From Pirellulaceae bacterium (GTDB taxonomy: Bacteria; Planctomycetota; Planctomycetia; Pirellulales; Pirellulaceae), in contig JAGYIQ010000002.1 of the NCBI GenBank assembly GCA_018402565.1, positions 124,001 to 188,000 on the forward strand: a DNA stretch of 64,000 nucleotides. Direction: 5' to 3'. Below the pieces are notes generated by a model. It was not told the DNA's origin. It ran no database searches and saw only the letters and a list, made by a program, of their open reading frames with translations. Position 1 is the first letter of the stretch. Each line of letters starts with the position of its first letter. The position numbers were made by a program, and so were the translations under genes. Positions 1-9,758 of the stretch are shown here, piece after piece.

Positions 1-1
1 A

Positions 2-1060
2 AATCAACGGGTCCCCACTTCGGTAACCGAGGACTACTTCGGGCTGCAAACCGCGCGCCGCTCGCCCTTCCCCGCACTCGGGGGACGCCTGGCCGACCGT
101 CGTCGCAACGAAAACATTATCCGCCGACAAAAAGATTGGCTGGAACAAGCCCTGACACTGACCGACCAATTGCTGGAGGAAAACCCCCAAGACGCCACCG
201 CTCGCTTGGTCCGCGCCAATAGCCTCCGCGGCCTCGCCGTGTTACTGGACCCCGCCACCCAAGCCGACGAATTCTCACAGTTGATCAGCGACGCCATCGA
301 ACAAATCGAATGGCTGCAAACCAACGACCCCAGCGATCCGCAATACGCCTTTGCCCTGGCCGTAACCTACACCATTCCCCTGGCAAAACCCGACTCCACA
401 GCAGTCGATTACCTCATCAAGGCAGCCGCGCTGACCAAACCTCTGTGCGCCGTCCACACGCACAACACGGAGTTTCATCAACTGAATGCCTTCGTTCACG
501 TCGAACTGGCGAAACTCCAATTCGACCAACAACAAACCGACGACGGAATCGAAAGCCTATCCGCTGCCGCCAACTCGCTCAGCCAATTGGTGCAATCGGC
601 TCCCGACCTGTTCTACTTCCGCCTGGAGTATGGCGCCGTCTGCCTGGCGTTGAGCCAAAAACTACACGAACAGAAACTGACCCGCCGCGCCATCGCAGTA
701 TTGGAAAAGGCCACCGCGGACACCCGTGACCTCGAGGCCCGCGGGAACGCCGCACCGCGGCTCCGCAGCCTGGAAGCCCGCCTGTATCAAGAATTGGCCG
801 AACTGCACCAGACCATCGGCAACCGCCCCGCCGCGCAACGAGCCCAACGCGAAGCCCGACGATTCGACCGCCCGCCGGGACCACCACCACGCCGCGCCGA
901 CAACCGCGCACCACCGACGCCCCGCAACGGCGAGCGACCACCCAAGGGGCGCCCCAATCGACCGACTGAAAACCAGTCACCGACCGAACTCACACCCGAC
1001 TCCAAAACCAAGGTCGAACCAGAACCCAGCCCAGCAGAGAATCCACCCAAGTCGGAATAG
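2..1060 (+). CDS. TPR-like protein, C-terminal part (5' end outside window)
   Basis: The reading frame is open from base 2, so the gene begins before the window; 352 residues are visible. The body is a run of amphipathic helices spaced like tetratricopeptide repeats (Leu/Ala-rich pairs around residues 50-290). The last 70 residues are Pro/Arg-rich and probably disordered. TPR-type scaffolds mediate protein-protein contacts. In planctomycetes they often sit at the C-terminus of kinases or ECF-sigma-associated proteins, but no kinase part is in view, so I do not assign a function. The next gene converges on it from the minus strand, 37 bp away. Confidence 0.7.
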   Translation, partial: NQRVPTSVTEDYFGLQTARRSPFPALGGRLADRRRNENIIRRQKDWLEQALTLTDQLLEENPQDATARLVRANSLRGLAVLLDPATQADEFSQLISDAIEQIEWLQTNDPSDPQYAFALAVTYTIPLAKPDSTAVDYLIKAAALTKPLCAVHTHNTEFHQLNAFVHVELAKLQFDQQQTDDGIESLSAAANSLSQLVQSAPDLFYFRLEYGAVCLALSQKLHEQKLTRRAIAVLEKATADTRDLEARGNAAPRLRSLEARLYQELAELHQTIGNRPAAQRAQREARRFDRPPGPPPRRADNRAPPTPRNGERPPKGRPNRPTENQSPTELTPDSKTKVEPEPSPAENPPKSE

Positions 1061-1097
1061 TACGAAAACAACCAAGCCGCTCGCGGTCGAGGCCAAA

Positions 1098-1802
1098 CTA
1101 CAGATTGGTCGGTTGACCGACGATCGGAACCAACGGCACCGCGGACGTGTGGGCCTGAACTTCCGCAGCCCAGATCGCGGCATCCTGAGCGATCGGCGGC
1201 CAGGTATTGTAATGGGCCGGGATCACCACCTTGGGCTGCAACAGCCGAATCGCCTCCAAACTGTCAGCCGGTCCCATCGTGTACAAGTCGCCAATCGGCA
1301 AAATAGCCACATCGATCGCCGCCGCCAATCGCCCCATATCCGAAAATACACAAGTATCCCCAGCAAAATACAGGGTGCCGCGCCCCGTCTCGATCAAAAA
1401 GCCACTGGCCAGCCCCCCGTAACTGCCGTCGGGCAGGGACGAACTGTGCTGGGCCGGCACCATCTTGACGCTCATGCCCGCCACGGTCACACGCCCCCCC
1501 AGATTCATGCCCACCCCATCCGTCACGCCGTGCTGGGCCGCAAACCATTGCACGATCTCAAAGTTCGCCACCAACGGGGCCGCAAATCGCTTGGCCAATT
1601 CCGCCGCGTCAGCCACATGATCAAAATGCCCATGAGTCAACAAGACAGCCGAACAATCCGACACCTCGGTCGCCTTCAACGGACTGCTGGGATTGTCGTT
1701 GAGAAACGGATCGATCCAGATCGACCGACCACCACAACGCAGCCTCCAGGTCGCATGGCCATACCATGTCAAATCGTAAGGCGCAGCAGCGGCATCACTC
1801 AT
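1098..1802 (-). CDS. metal-dependent hydrolase, beta-lactamase fold (UPF0173-like)
   Basis: This 234-residue cytoplasmic protein has the metallo-beta-lactamase fold signature THGHFDH near residue 56, an upstream YGHATW motif (residues 14-19), a later FAGDTC metal-binding segment and a C-terminal PAHYNTWPPI motif. That combination is typical of UPF0173-type hydrolases, whose substrates are mostly unknown. The ATG is preceded by a good ribosome binding site (CAGGAGT, about 8 bases upstream). It follows glucose-6-phosphate isomerase on the same strand after 37 bp, so the two may be co-transcribed. Confidence 0.85.
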   Translation of the reverse strand: MSDAAAAPYDLTWYGHATWRLRCGGRSIWIDPFLNDNPSSPLKATEVSDCSAVLLTHGHFDHVADAAELAKRFAAPLVANFEIVQWFAAQHGVTDGVGMNLGGRVTVAGMSVKMVPAQHSSSLPDGSYGGLASGFLIETGRGTLYFAGDTCVFSDMGRLAAAIDVAILPIGDLYTMGPADSLEAIRLLQPKVVIPAHYNTWPPIAQDAAIWAAEVQAHTSAVPLVPIVGQPTNL

Positions 1803-1839
1803 GTCGTTGACTCCTGTTGAGAAAGCGGGACTACGGGCT

Positions 1840-3261
1840 CTACGCCAGCAATCGTTTCATGTTGATCTTGTACTTCTCCACGCCCGGTTGGCCGTAGGGA
1901 TTGATCCCCAACAAACGCCCTTCGACCACCGTCGCCAACATCAACATCTGGAACAATTGGCCAATACTCGACTCGTCCGCCGCCGGCAGGTGCAAGTCGG
2001 CCGTCAAGCGTCCATCCTCACGGTAGGCTTGATTCGTGCCAGCGATGGCCGCCGTCATCAACTCCGGCAATGTCTTGGGCGCGATCTCGTTCAATCCATC
2101 TTGATCGTGGACGCTGCTGCCGACCGTCAATGCATCGTATCGCCACGAGTCCAAAATCAGATTGGTGATCAATTTGTCTCGCCGGCCCTCTTGATGTTGC
2201 TGGGCTCGCGAATGCAGATCCCGAGTATTGACGACGGTCAAGGGCAGGGCACCCTGTTCGTGCTTCCCGAGACTCTCGGCCAACAACTGGTCGTACCACA
2301 ACCCCACCGCCTCCAACGACTTGGACCACACGGAGAGGATCCTCGTATGATGCCCCCGCAATTTCTCGGCCAAATGACTGACTGCCGTGTAATCCAAGAC
2401 AGGGTTGTCACCCAAGCCCTGCGTACGAAAACGCTCGTTCATGGCCACCGCGCCCTGCAGCATCGCCACCACATCCACACCCATCAACGCCGCGGGCAGC
2501 AGCCCCACGGCACTGAACACGGAGAAGCGTCCGCCCACGCCGTCCGGCACAGGGAAACGCTCACGACATCCCAAGGCGTCTGCCAAGGAAGCCAACTTGC
2601 CACTCTCGCCCGTCACCGGAATCACAAACTCCGGCAGTCGCTCCTGAGCGTCTCCCAAAGACGACTTCAATGCCGCCAGGAACTGGCGGAAGGCAACGGC
2701 CGTCTCGATCGTTCCGCCACTCTTGCTGATGACAACCAATGCCCACCGATCTTCCACCCCCCGAGCCACTCGGCCCTGCCCCAGGAACTGCAACAGGGCC
2801 TGGCTGTGGTCGTTGTCCACGTTGTTGCCCTCAAAATAGACCCGCGGCCGTCCCCCTCGTTCCGCTCGGCTCCATTCGTTGTAATACGGCTGGCAACACG
2901 ATTCCAAAATCGCTCGAGCACCCATGTAGCTGCCCCCGATTCCCAACACCACCACTCGGTCCACTTGGTCCCGCAAACGCTTGGCACACGCCAAAATCCG
3001 GCCCAATTCGCTGTTCTCGCGTTCCGCCTGGTACTGGCTCAATAGTCGCTGCGGCAGTTCGATAAAGCCCGCGTCCAACGGTTGCCAATCGGCCGGCACC
3101 GCCCCACCCGATTCATACAGCGGCAGTTCATGGGCGAAGATCTGGTCGCGAATCTCCAGCAACCGCGGGTAGAGGCCGTCGATATCCGCGGCCGAAATCC
3201 CAAACTGGGGCAACAACGCCCCATCCCAACGATACTCAATCGGCTTGCACTTCACACCCAT
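1840..3261 (-). CDS. pgi: glucose-6-phosphate isomerase
   Basis: Interconverts glucose-6-phosphate and fructose-6-phosphate in glycolysis and gluconeogenesis. The 473 residues carry the sugar-phosphate-binding SIS core: VLGIGGSYMGARA (about residues 107-119), the VISKSGGT motif (about 178-185), which binds the phosphate, and a C-terminal NPYGQPGVEKYK segment characteristic of the bacterial enzyme. The length suits the shorter bacterial form. The ATG at 3261 lies very close to a GGGAG ribosome binding site; a GTG two codons later (3255) has better spacing and may be the true start. It probably leads a two-gene unit with the downstream hydrolase. Confidence 0.95.
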   Translation of the reverse strand: MGVKCKPIEYRWDGALLPQFGISAADIDGLYPRLLEIRDQIFAHELPLYESGGAVPADWQPLDAGFIELPQRLLSQYQAERENSELGRILACAKRLRDQVDRVVVLGIGGSYMGARAILESCCQPYYNEWSRAERGGRPRVYFEGNNVDNDHSQALLQFLGQGRVARGVEDRWALVVISKSGGTIETAVAFRQFLAALKSSLGDAQERLPEFVIPVTGESGKLASLADALGCRERFPVPDGVGGRFSVFSAVGLLPAALMGVDVVAMLQGAVAMNERFRTQGLGDNPVLDYTAVSHLAEKLRGHHTRILSVWSKSLEAVGLWYDQLLAESLGKHEQGALPLTVVNTRDLHSRAQQHQEGRRDKLITNLILDSWRYDALTVGSSVHDQDGLNEIAPKTLPELMTAAIAGTNQAYREDGRLTADLHLPAADESSIGQLFQMLMLATVVEGRLLGINPYGQPGVEKYKINMKRLLA

Positions 3262-3422
3262 CTCCCTGGCTCTACTCCATCTCTACACCGCCGGAGCTAT
3301 CATTCGCCCAAGCGGTTCATCGTCATTCCTCTGACCGTCCAAGCACACAAGTCCCCGAACGCACACCTTGCCGCGGCACTTACGTCGTCACTGTAACAGA
3401 TACACTCGCTGTGAAAACTGGG

Positions 3423-3600
3423 CTATTGCTCCGACTCCAACCACTCCAACAACCGACGACGAATCAGCCGCCCCCACAGCCGATACCCGTCCGGATTCAA
3501 GTGCAGTCGATCCGGATCGAACAGCGTCTCTCGCACCCGTCCCTGGGAATCGATCCACCCAATCTGGAGCGTCAAAGCGTCCCTCTCCGATTCCCCCACA
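3423..3600 (-). pseudogene. C-terminal remnant of a GDSL/SGNH hydrolase
   Basis: About 55 codons remain. They match the end of an SGNH esterase: an IDSQGR strand, then FDPDRLHLNPDGYRLW, which holds the catalytic Asp and His of block V, followed by a last helix ending RLLEWLE. The N-terminal blocks with the nucleophilic Ser are absent, and the frame runs into the terminator of the next gene instead. No start codon or ribosome binding site belongs to it, so I read it as a deletion remnant rather than a small gene. Confidence 0.6.
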
Positions 3601-3638
3601 AAAAAAGGCCGAGGCTGCAAAAAGCTGCAGCCTCGGCC
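3601..3638 (-). terminator. Rho-independent terminator of the large repeat protein
   Basis: A perfect 12-bp stem (GGCCGAGGCTGC, 3607-3618, pairing with 3627-3638) with an 8-base loop is followed on the minus strand by a run of seven T. It lies 55 bp after the stop codon of the 1585-residue gene and marks the end of that transcript. Confidence 0.9.
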
Positions 3639-3692
3639 CATCTTAAACCAAGCTTACCGGGTGTTTCCACCGAACGGCACGCGATCTCCGAC

Positions 3693-6600
3693 TTACAGCG
3701 ACGCGACTAGCAACCCGTTGGCGGACGAGTTGGCAGTTAGTTGGAAGCGAGTCCAACCACCGTCGGCGGCCAAACTGTTGAACAGATGCACCAAGTCGAC
3801 ATCGGTGTTGCCGAAGGCCAGAGTTTCGATCTGCGAGGCCTCCAGGTCCATGCGATTGATCAGAATGGTCGCCTCGGCCGCATTGTTATCCAGCGTCAAC
3901 TCGATCGACAAATTCTGTTCATCGCGATGGAAGGCAAAGTCACGTTCAAACATCACGTTCCGTTCCATGATCTGGAAGAACGGATCCGATGCATAGACCT
4001 CCAAACGATCGTGGCCACCACCGTTCTCTTCAAAAATCGTAGCCGCACGATGCCCGAACGGAATGATCCCTTGATGCCCGAACTCCACGAGGTAGCGATC
4101 GTCGCCCAAACCACCATCCAGGAAGTCATCGCCACCGCCACCGATCAAGATATCGTTGCCGAGCCCGCCGAAGAGGAAGTTATTGCGTGAGTTGCCAATG
4201 ATCAAATCGTCCCCATCCGAACCGATGGCTCGTTCGATATCGACCCCCAAGGCAATCGTCCAACGGCCAAAACCGAAGTAGTTGGCATCTCGATACGTCA
4301 GACTCGTGTCACGCACGTAGCTGGAACCGCCAGCCCGCAAATCAATCACACCCATCATACCGTCACCGGAAGAGATGTTCACGTTCGCGAAACTAAAGGT
4401 GTCAAAGCCACCAGCATCCCAGATCAAACGCACTCGAGGCAGCGTGTCATCGAAGAAGTACGTGTCATCGCCTGTTGCAAAATTGGTATTCGCACCATAA
4501 CGGCTTTGCAACTCAAAGATGTCATACAACATCGGAGTGATCGGATTCGGATGATAATCCGCCTCGCGTGACAGCACCGAGTTGTAGCTGTGGCTGATGC
4601 CGATGTAATCTGGGCTCAGGAAAGGGGTCTCCTGCAGCACGACGGCACCGGTGTTGGTGTACTCCAAACCCAGCGCCCGACCAATCTCGCGGATGTAGGT
4701 CGTATACCCCCACTCGCCCTGATCCGGGTCGGTCAGGGACAATGTCCCCGAGCCACCGAAGGCTGTGTTGAACCAACTGTCGCCATCGATCGTGCGAGTT
4801 TCAATCTGCCAAGCGTTGCGATTGGTGTAAGCATAACGGGACTCTGGGAAGTCCGTCATGTCCATCCAGCCGAGCCCGATATCAAAGTCTTGCGACTCGG
4901 CAATCTCCACAAATTGGACGTTGATCATGCTGGCGTACACATCAAAGATGTCGCGAACGGCATTTTGCGTCTTGGCGTTTGGAGCCATGAAACCATGTCC
5001 ATGCTGACGCTCGATCGAGTTCGCGGCGTAGTAGTTCGGCAACTGGCTCAGGAACGCGTAGGTCACCTGATTGGAAACATCGCCGTTGGGCAACCGCCAG
5101 AAGTGATTCTGACCATTTACCGTGTCCAGCGCATTGTCGATGTGAGGGGCATCCAACACATTGACCGACGACCACTGACTCCAAACATTGTCAATCTCAA
5201 CACGGATTCGTAAATCATTGATCGACAACAACGGGTTGATGTTGTTGGCGTTCGAAGAAACCACACGGACCTCCTGAAACTGGGCCCGCGTGAAGGTGTG
5301 AACCTGATTCGGATTCAACAAAGCACCAGCGTAAAACAAGTTTGGACCCAAGACCTGGAAGTTATCTCCCTGATTGACATCAAACAGGTAATCGATCGCC
5401 AAGTCGACCGAGTTGGCGGGTTCTTGACGGGCCGGCCGAGTGTTTCGAGACAGCTTGGGATCGTACAGGTTTCGCCAATGAATGGCAGCATCCCGGATAT
5501 CGCTCCACGAATGACCGTCCGACACCTGGATTGAGTAGGCATCCTGAGTCAAGTACTCACCGCCACGGAAAGTCCAGTTATCCAGATCGGCCGCTTCAAT
5601 CTCATGCCAGACCCGAGCTTGCATTACGATGCCGTTGCGCATCAACGTGCCCGTACTGAGATTATCGTTGCGATCAATGATGCGAATCCGCGCTAACGGA
5701 TCGTTCTCCACATCTGCATAGTTGAACAAGTAACTCAGGCGAATCTGGTCATTGTGATTCACCGCTCGATCCCACACCTCCAGGGTCGGGGTTGACGAGA
5801 AACTGTCGACAACCGCAGTAGCCGTATCGCTCCATTTGTAGCCGTTCGAGACCTGGATCTGCAACGAGTCCTGCGTCGTGTGCGCACCGGCCACAAAGGT
5901 CCAATTGGCCAAGTCCGCCACCGCCACCTGAAACCAAGTGTTGGCATTCTGAGCCGCACCGTCGTTGACAAAAAATCCTGAGTTGGCATTCGCGTTGGTG
6001 TCACGCACACGCACCCAACGCATCGGCAAGTTATCCGGATCCGAATAGCTGTACAAATCGACCAGATTGACCGAAGCCCCCGGCAGCAAGGTATAGCTAA
6101 ACGGGGTCGCCGTCGGCGTGCGAGTATCCGAAGTCACATCCGCCGTCGCCAGCTCACTCCAGACAAAGCCATCGTTGACCCAAATCGAGATCTCGTCCGT
6201 ACCCAAGAAATCTCCCGAGACAAAACTCCAGCGATGCAGGTCGCCGGCCAAGATTGTGTACTGCACCCCAGCCGCCTGTGCCACCCCGTCGCGCAAGAAG
6301 AAACCACTGTTACCAGCAGTATTCTCGTCCCGCACCCGCAGACTAGCCATCGGATCGCTGTCCGCATCGAAGTAGCTAAACAACGATGCCAAGGTTACGG
6401 TGGTGATCGGCAGTACCGTTCGATCGATCGCAGTAACTTCCGGCGGTGTCGTCGTTGTGTTGATATCCAAGGGCGTCGCCGTACTCCAGACATATCCGTC
6501 GTATGCCGCAATCCGCAACGCATCCCCGCCAATCAAAGAATGAGCGGTAAATGTCCACAGCGATAAGTCGTTGGCATCAAATTCGTGCCACGCAAACGCA

Positions 6601-8450
6601 TCCTGACGCACGCCATCTCGAGCGAAAAAGCCGCTTGTCGCCTCGCCGTTCCCCTCCATCACTCGCACACGCCTCATGGCGTGGCCGTCGATGTCGCTGT
6701 ACGAGAACAGGTCGACCAACTGAAAAGTCGTCCCCGGACGTACCGTTAGACTGGTGTCGGTCGTGACCACCGGCCGATTCGAGAAACCCGTGACCCAAGC
6801 TTCCGCCGTATTACTCCAGGCAAACCCGTCCCAGGCTTGAATCTGCAAACGATCTCGCCGACCGTGTTCGTTCGAGCGGAACGTCCAGTTGTTCAACTGA
6901 CTACCCGCCAACTCATGCCACACACCAGCCGCTTGCATCTCACCGTTGAGGTAAAGCGAGCCCGACCCGACAAAGGTGTTGGTGTCACGCACGCGCACCG
7001 TCAACATCGGCTGATTTTCACGGTCTGAATACGTGAACAAACTGCTCAAAGCGATCGTGAACTCGGGCAAAATCGTTCGATCGATTCCAGCCACCACGGG
7101 TGTCGAAGAAACCGCGCGGAAGTCCAACACCTGGTTGCTGGTGAACGAGAAGCCGTCCGATGCCTGCAAGCCAACCTGAGTGTTGATCCCCACCTGCCCA
7201 GCTTGGAACTGCCACATGCCAATTTCGTTGCGACTGATCGTGTGCCAAACATTGCCAGCCATCTCCACGCCGCCACGATAGAATCGGCCATGCAGCGGGC
7301 CAGTGCCATAGGCCCGCACTCGCAGCATCCGCAACGGATCCCCGTCTGCGTCACTGAATTCGTACAATGACGGCAAATCTCGGAATACTCGCTCGTTGGT
7401 CGAATGCGAAATCGCCCGTAGTTCGGGGGCATGTCGATTGTTGGCAGTCAACTGCGACACCGTCAACGTCGGGCTCCACATTCCGCCGTCATACGCCTGG
7501 AACTGCAGCGTATCGAACCACGACTGCTGCGCACCAACAAACGTGACACGGAACAAATCACGCGCCTCGATCTCGTGCCAAATACTGGACGCCAACCGCG
7601 TATCATCCATCATCAAATAGCCCGACGGTTCCGCATGGGACAGGTCGCGGACCCGCAGACGCTTCATCGTATTGCCGTCGGCATCGGAATAGTTAAACAT
7701 CCGAGCCAATTCCACTCGCTGCTCCAACCGCACCAAGGGAGCCATTGCTGTCAACTGCGGCGCCGATTGGTTCTCGCGATTGGTGACATTAATCTGCCCC
7801 CACTCACTCCAGAACCGACCATCCCAGGCCGAAACAAATATCGTCTCGTTACCAGCCGAATCGCCCGTGTGGTACTCGACCTGACCCAACTGCCCAGCAT
7901 TGATTTCAAATACCGTGTTCTCAGCTTGGCGCATCCCGTTGAGCAGCAGGTGCCCAGCCCCCACCGCCGAGTCTCGAAAACGGAAACGCCGCGCGCTGGA
8001 CTGATCCGCATCCTGAACCCGAAAGTGATTCGCCACAGCCACCTGTTCAAACACCGGGCGATTGATCGGAGTAATGTCCACAATGAACGGTTGATTTGCA
8101 TTCGCGGAAATGGTGTTCACCGCAAATGCCGATACATCGCTCCAATGACGTCCGTCGAACACTTGGATCTGGAAACTGTCCAACGACGCGGAATTGCCAC
8201 CGACCATCCGCAAGTCATTCACAAATTGATTGAACGTGATCGAGTGCCAAATGTTCGCCGCCAGATTGGTGTTGGCATTCCCCAGACGAAAGCCCGATCC
8301 GCCCGGCGAATTGTCGCGAATCCGCACGTGATAGAACTGGCCGTTGTGGTCCTGATCGGAAAAGCTGACGAAATCGCGTAACAAGACGTTCTCCGAGAAC
8401 ATCAAGGAAAAGTTGTTCACGTTCACGCGCGGCTTGTAAAAGTTGCTCAT
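3693..8450 (-). CDS. giant secreted repeat protein with inactive serralysin-like (M10B) module and RTX end
   Basis: 1585 residues with no N-terminal signal peptide. Residues 1 to about 1080 are nine or ten tandem modules of about 105-110 residues, each with a YSDxDGxxM...RVRD strand pair, a WHEI segment and a DGxxWS ending. Residues about 1110-1390 resemble a serralysin catalytic domain including its Met-turn flank (ELQSRYGAN, then TGDDTYFF). The zinc motif HEIGHxLGLxH reads REIGRALGLEY, so all three histidines are lost. Residues about 1405-1455 hold RTX nonapeptides (GGLGNDILIGGGGDD) that should bind calcium. RTX proteins without signal peptides usually leave through type I secretion. I infer an extracellular structural or binding role, not proteolysis. 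Confidence 0.85.
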   Translation of the reverse strand: MSNFYKPRVNVNNFSLMFSENVLLRDFVSFSDQDHNGQFYHVRIRDNSPGGSGFRLGNANTNLAANIWHSITFNQFVNDLRMVGGNSASLDSFQIQVFDGRHWSDVSAFAVNTISANANQPFIVDITPINRPVFEQVAVANHFRVQDADQSSARRFRFRDSAVGAGHLLLNGMRQAENTVFEINAGQLGQVEYHTGDSAGNETIFVSAWDGRFWSEWGQINVTNRENQSAPQLTAMAPLVRLEQRVELARMFNYSDADGNTMKRLRVRDLSHAEPSGYLMMDDTRLASSIWHEIEARDLFRVTFVGAQQSWFDTLQFQAYDGGMWSPTLTVSQLTANNRHAPELRAISHSTNERVFRDLPSLYEFSDADGDPLRMLRVRAYGTGPLHGRFYRGGVEMAGNVWHTISRNEIGMWQFQAGQVGINTQVGLQASDGFSFTSNQVLDFRAVSSTPVVAGIDRTILPEFTIALSSLFTYSDRENQPMLTVRVRDTNTFVGSGSLYLNGEMQAAGVWHELAGSQLNNWTFRSNEHGRRDRLQIQAWDGFAWSNTAEAWVTGFSNRPVVTTDTSLTVRPGTTFQLVDLFSYSDIDGHAMRRVRVMEGNGEATSGFFARDGVRQDAFAWHEFDANDLSLWTFTAHSLIGGDALRIAAYDGYVWSTATPLDINTTTTPPEVTAIDRTVLPITTVTLASLFSYFDADSDPMASLRVRDENTAGNSGFFLRDGVAQAAGVQYTILAGDLHRWSFVSGDFLGTDEISIWVNDGFVWSELATADVTSDTRTPTATPFSYTLLPGASVNLVDLYSYSDPDNLPMRWVRVRDTNANANSGFFVNDGAAQNANTWFQVAVADLANWTFVAGAHTTQDSLQIQVSNGYKWSDTATAVVDSFSSTPTLEVWDRAVNHNDQIRLSYLFNYADVENDPLARIRIIDRNDNLSTGTLMRNGIVMQARVWHEIEAADLDNWTFRGGEYLTQDAYSIQVSDGHSWSDIRDAAIHWRNLYDPKLSRNTRPARQEPANSVDLAIDYLFDVNQGDNFQVLGPNLFYAGALLNPNQVHTFTRAQFQEVRVVSSNANNINPLLSINDLRIRVEIDNVWSQWSSVNVLDAPHIDNALDTVNGQNHFWRLPNGDVSNQVTYAFLSQLPNYYAANSIERQHGHGFMAPNAKTQNAVRDIFDVYASMINVQFVEIAESQDFDIGLGWMDMTDFPESRYAYTNRNAWQIETRTIDGDSWFNTAFGGSGTLSLTDPDQGEWGYTTYIREIGRALGLEYTNTGAVVLQETPFLSPDYIGISHSYNSVLSREADYHPNPITPMLYDIFELQSRYGANTNFATGDDTYFFDDTLPRVRLIWDAGGFDTFSFANVNISSGDGMMGVIDLRAGGSSYVRDTSLTYRDANYFGFGRWTIALGVDIERAIGSDGDDLIIGNSRNNFLFGGLGNDILIGGGGDDFLDGGLGDDRYLVEFGHQGIIPFGHRAATIFEENGGGHDRLEVYASDPFFQIMERNVMFERDFAFHRDEQNLSIELTLDNNAAEATILINRMDLEASQIETLAFGNTDVDLVHLFNSLAADGGWTRFQLTANSSANGLLVASL

Positions 8451-8607
8451 GTTGGGTACTCACAGGGCAAGCTGAATAACGAGCGCCCGCCATCGCGGGC
8501 AGAATTACCCAGTTAACTGTAGTTCCCCTCTGCCCCCCCTACAATCTGCCCAATCGGCAAATTCGTCAGAATTGTTACAACCGGATCCCTTTTGGGATAA
8601 ACTTGGG

Positions 8608-8789
8608 GTAACCGTTCACGGGGTGGGAGGTAATCCTTGGGGCTGGTGCATTCCGCAAGTCGGATGGTTCTCGGGGCAGACCGGTAGCGTTGTCCAGTTG
8701 CTTTAACTCGCAAACAATCGTCTGGTTGGCCCGACTTGCTGCATGACACCCTACGAGGCGTGAACGGTTACAACTTGGGTAACCAAGGA
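8608..8789. promoter_or_regulatory. paired inverted and direct repeats in a divergent promoter region
   Basis: Between the divergent repeat-protein and SRAP genes, GTAACCGTTCAC (8608-8619) is repeated exactly in inverted form at 8760-8771. ATCCTTGG (8633-8640) recurs inverted at 8782-8789, and ACTTGGGTAACC is present directly at both sites. GTTCAC recurs immediately before the SRAP ribosome binding site. The arrangement resembles operator pairs that could loop or hold a dimeric repressor. The regulator is not identifiable from sequence. Confidence 0.4.
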
Positions 8790-8817
8790 TCTCGCCCCCG
8801 TTCACGAGGAGCACACC

Positions 8818-9576
8818 ATGTGCGGACGCTTTACGCTGCATACCCCCCCAGCCGACTGGGCCGCTCCGCTGCTGCCCGGACTGGATCTGGAACAAACGTT
8901 TGTTTGGACGCCGCGGTACAACATCGCCCCCACACAATCCGTCCCCGTCATCCGGCAATTGGTTGGCCCTCTGACCGACGACGGCCGCTTCGCCTCAACT
9001 GCCATCCAATTGCCCGACCGCAGCGATGTCCGCGAAATTCGCCCGATCCGCTGGGGGTTACTCCCACCCTGGGCCAAAGAACTGGGCATCGGCGCTTCCA
9101 TGATCAACGCCCGCAGTGAGACCGCCCACGAAAAACCCTCCTTCCGCAAACCCCTCGAACGACGCCGCTGCCTGATCCCTGCCGATGGCTACTACGAATG
9201 GCAAAAGGTCGGCAAGAACAAACAACCGTTTTACATCAGCCGGGCCGACCAGCGGACCCTCTGGATGGCCGGGCTCTGGGAAGTCAACTCGTCCCTGGCC
9301 GGCCCCAACCCCGCTCTGTTGACGTGCACCCTACTCACCACCGCCGCACAAGACGCCCCCGCCCAAGTCCACGACCGCATGCCCGTATTCGTGCCACCGG
9401 ATTGGCAGGAAACTTGGCTGTCCCACGAACCGCATGGCCGCGACATCCTCGCCGCCATCCAAGCCGCTGACCATCAACCCGAACTCACACTCCGCCCCGT
9501 CTCCCCCTACGTCAACAACGCCCGCCATGAAGGCCCCGACTGCCTACAACCGCCCAGCGTTGACCCCACACTGTAA
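8818..9576 (+). CDS. yedK: SOS response-associated peptidase (SRAP/YedK family)
   Basis: 252 residues of the YedK/HMCES family, which covalently traps abasic sites in single-stranded DNA through its N-terminal cysteine. The start MCGRFT places Cys2 correctly after Met removal. PRYNIAPTQ (about residues 38-46) holds the conserved Asn, CLIPADGYYEW (about 118-128) the active-site Glu, and VHDRMPV (about 182-188) the catalytic His. A GAGGAG-like ribosome binding site precedes the ATG. It stands alone between a divergent and a convergent gene. Repeats upstream could be an operator, but no known SOS box is evident. Confidence 0.92.
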   Translation: MCGRFTLHTPPADWAAPLLPGLDLEQTFVWTPRYNIAPTQSVPVIRQLVGPLTDDGRFASTAIQLPDRSDVREIRPIRWGLLPPWAKELGIGASMINARSETAHEKPSFRKPLERRRCLIPADGYYEWQKVGKNKQPFYISRADQRTLWMAGLWEVNSSLAGPNPALLTCTLLTTAAQDAPAQVHDRMPVFVPPDWQETWLSHEPHGRDILAAIQAADHQPELTLRPVSPYVNNARHEGPDCLQPPSVDPTL

Positions 9577-9758
9577 TCGCGGGCCCACACGTCAACCCAA
9601 ACCCTGGACAGCGGCCCAGCCAACCGACCGAATGACAGAACCCAGTCCAAGCCGTATGGGATCGGGCAGAGCAGGACGGGGGCAGGGTACGACGGGGTCC
9701 GGGTTGGGCTGCCTCGGGCAGGGCAGGGCGTTGTGGAACAAGGCCGAGTCGACTCCAC

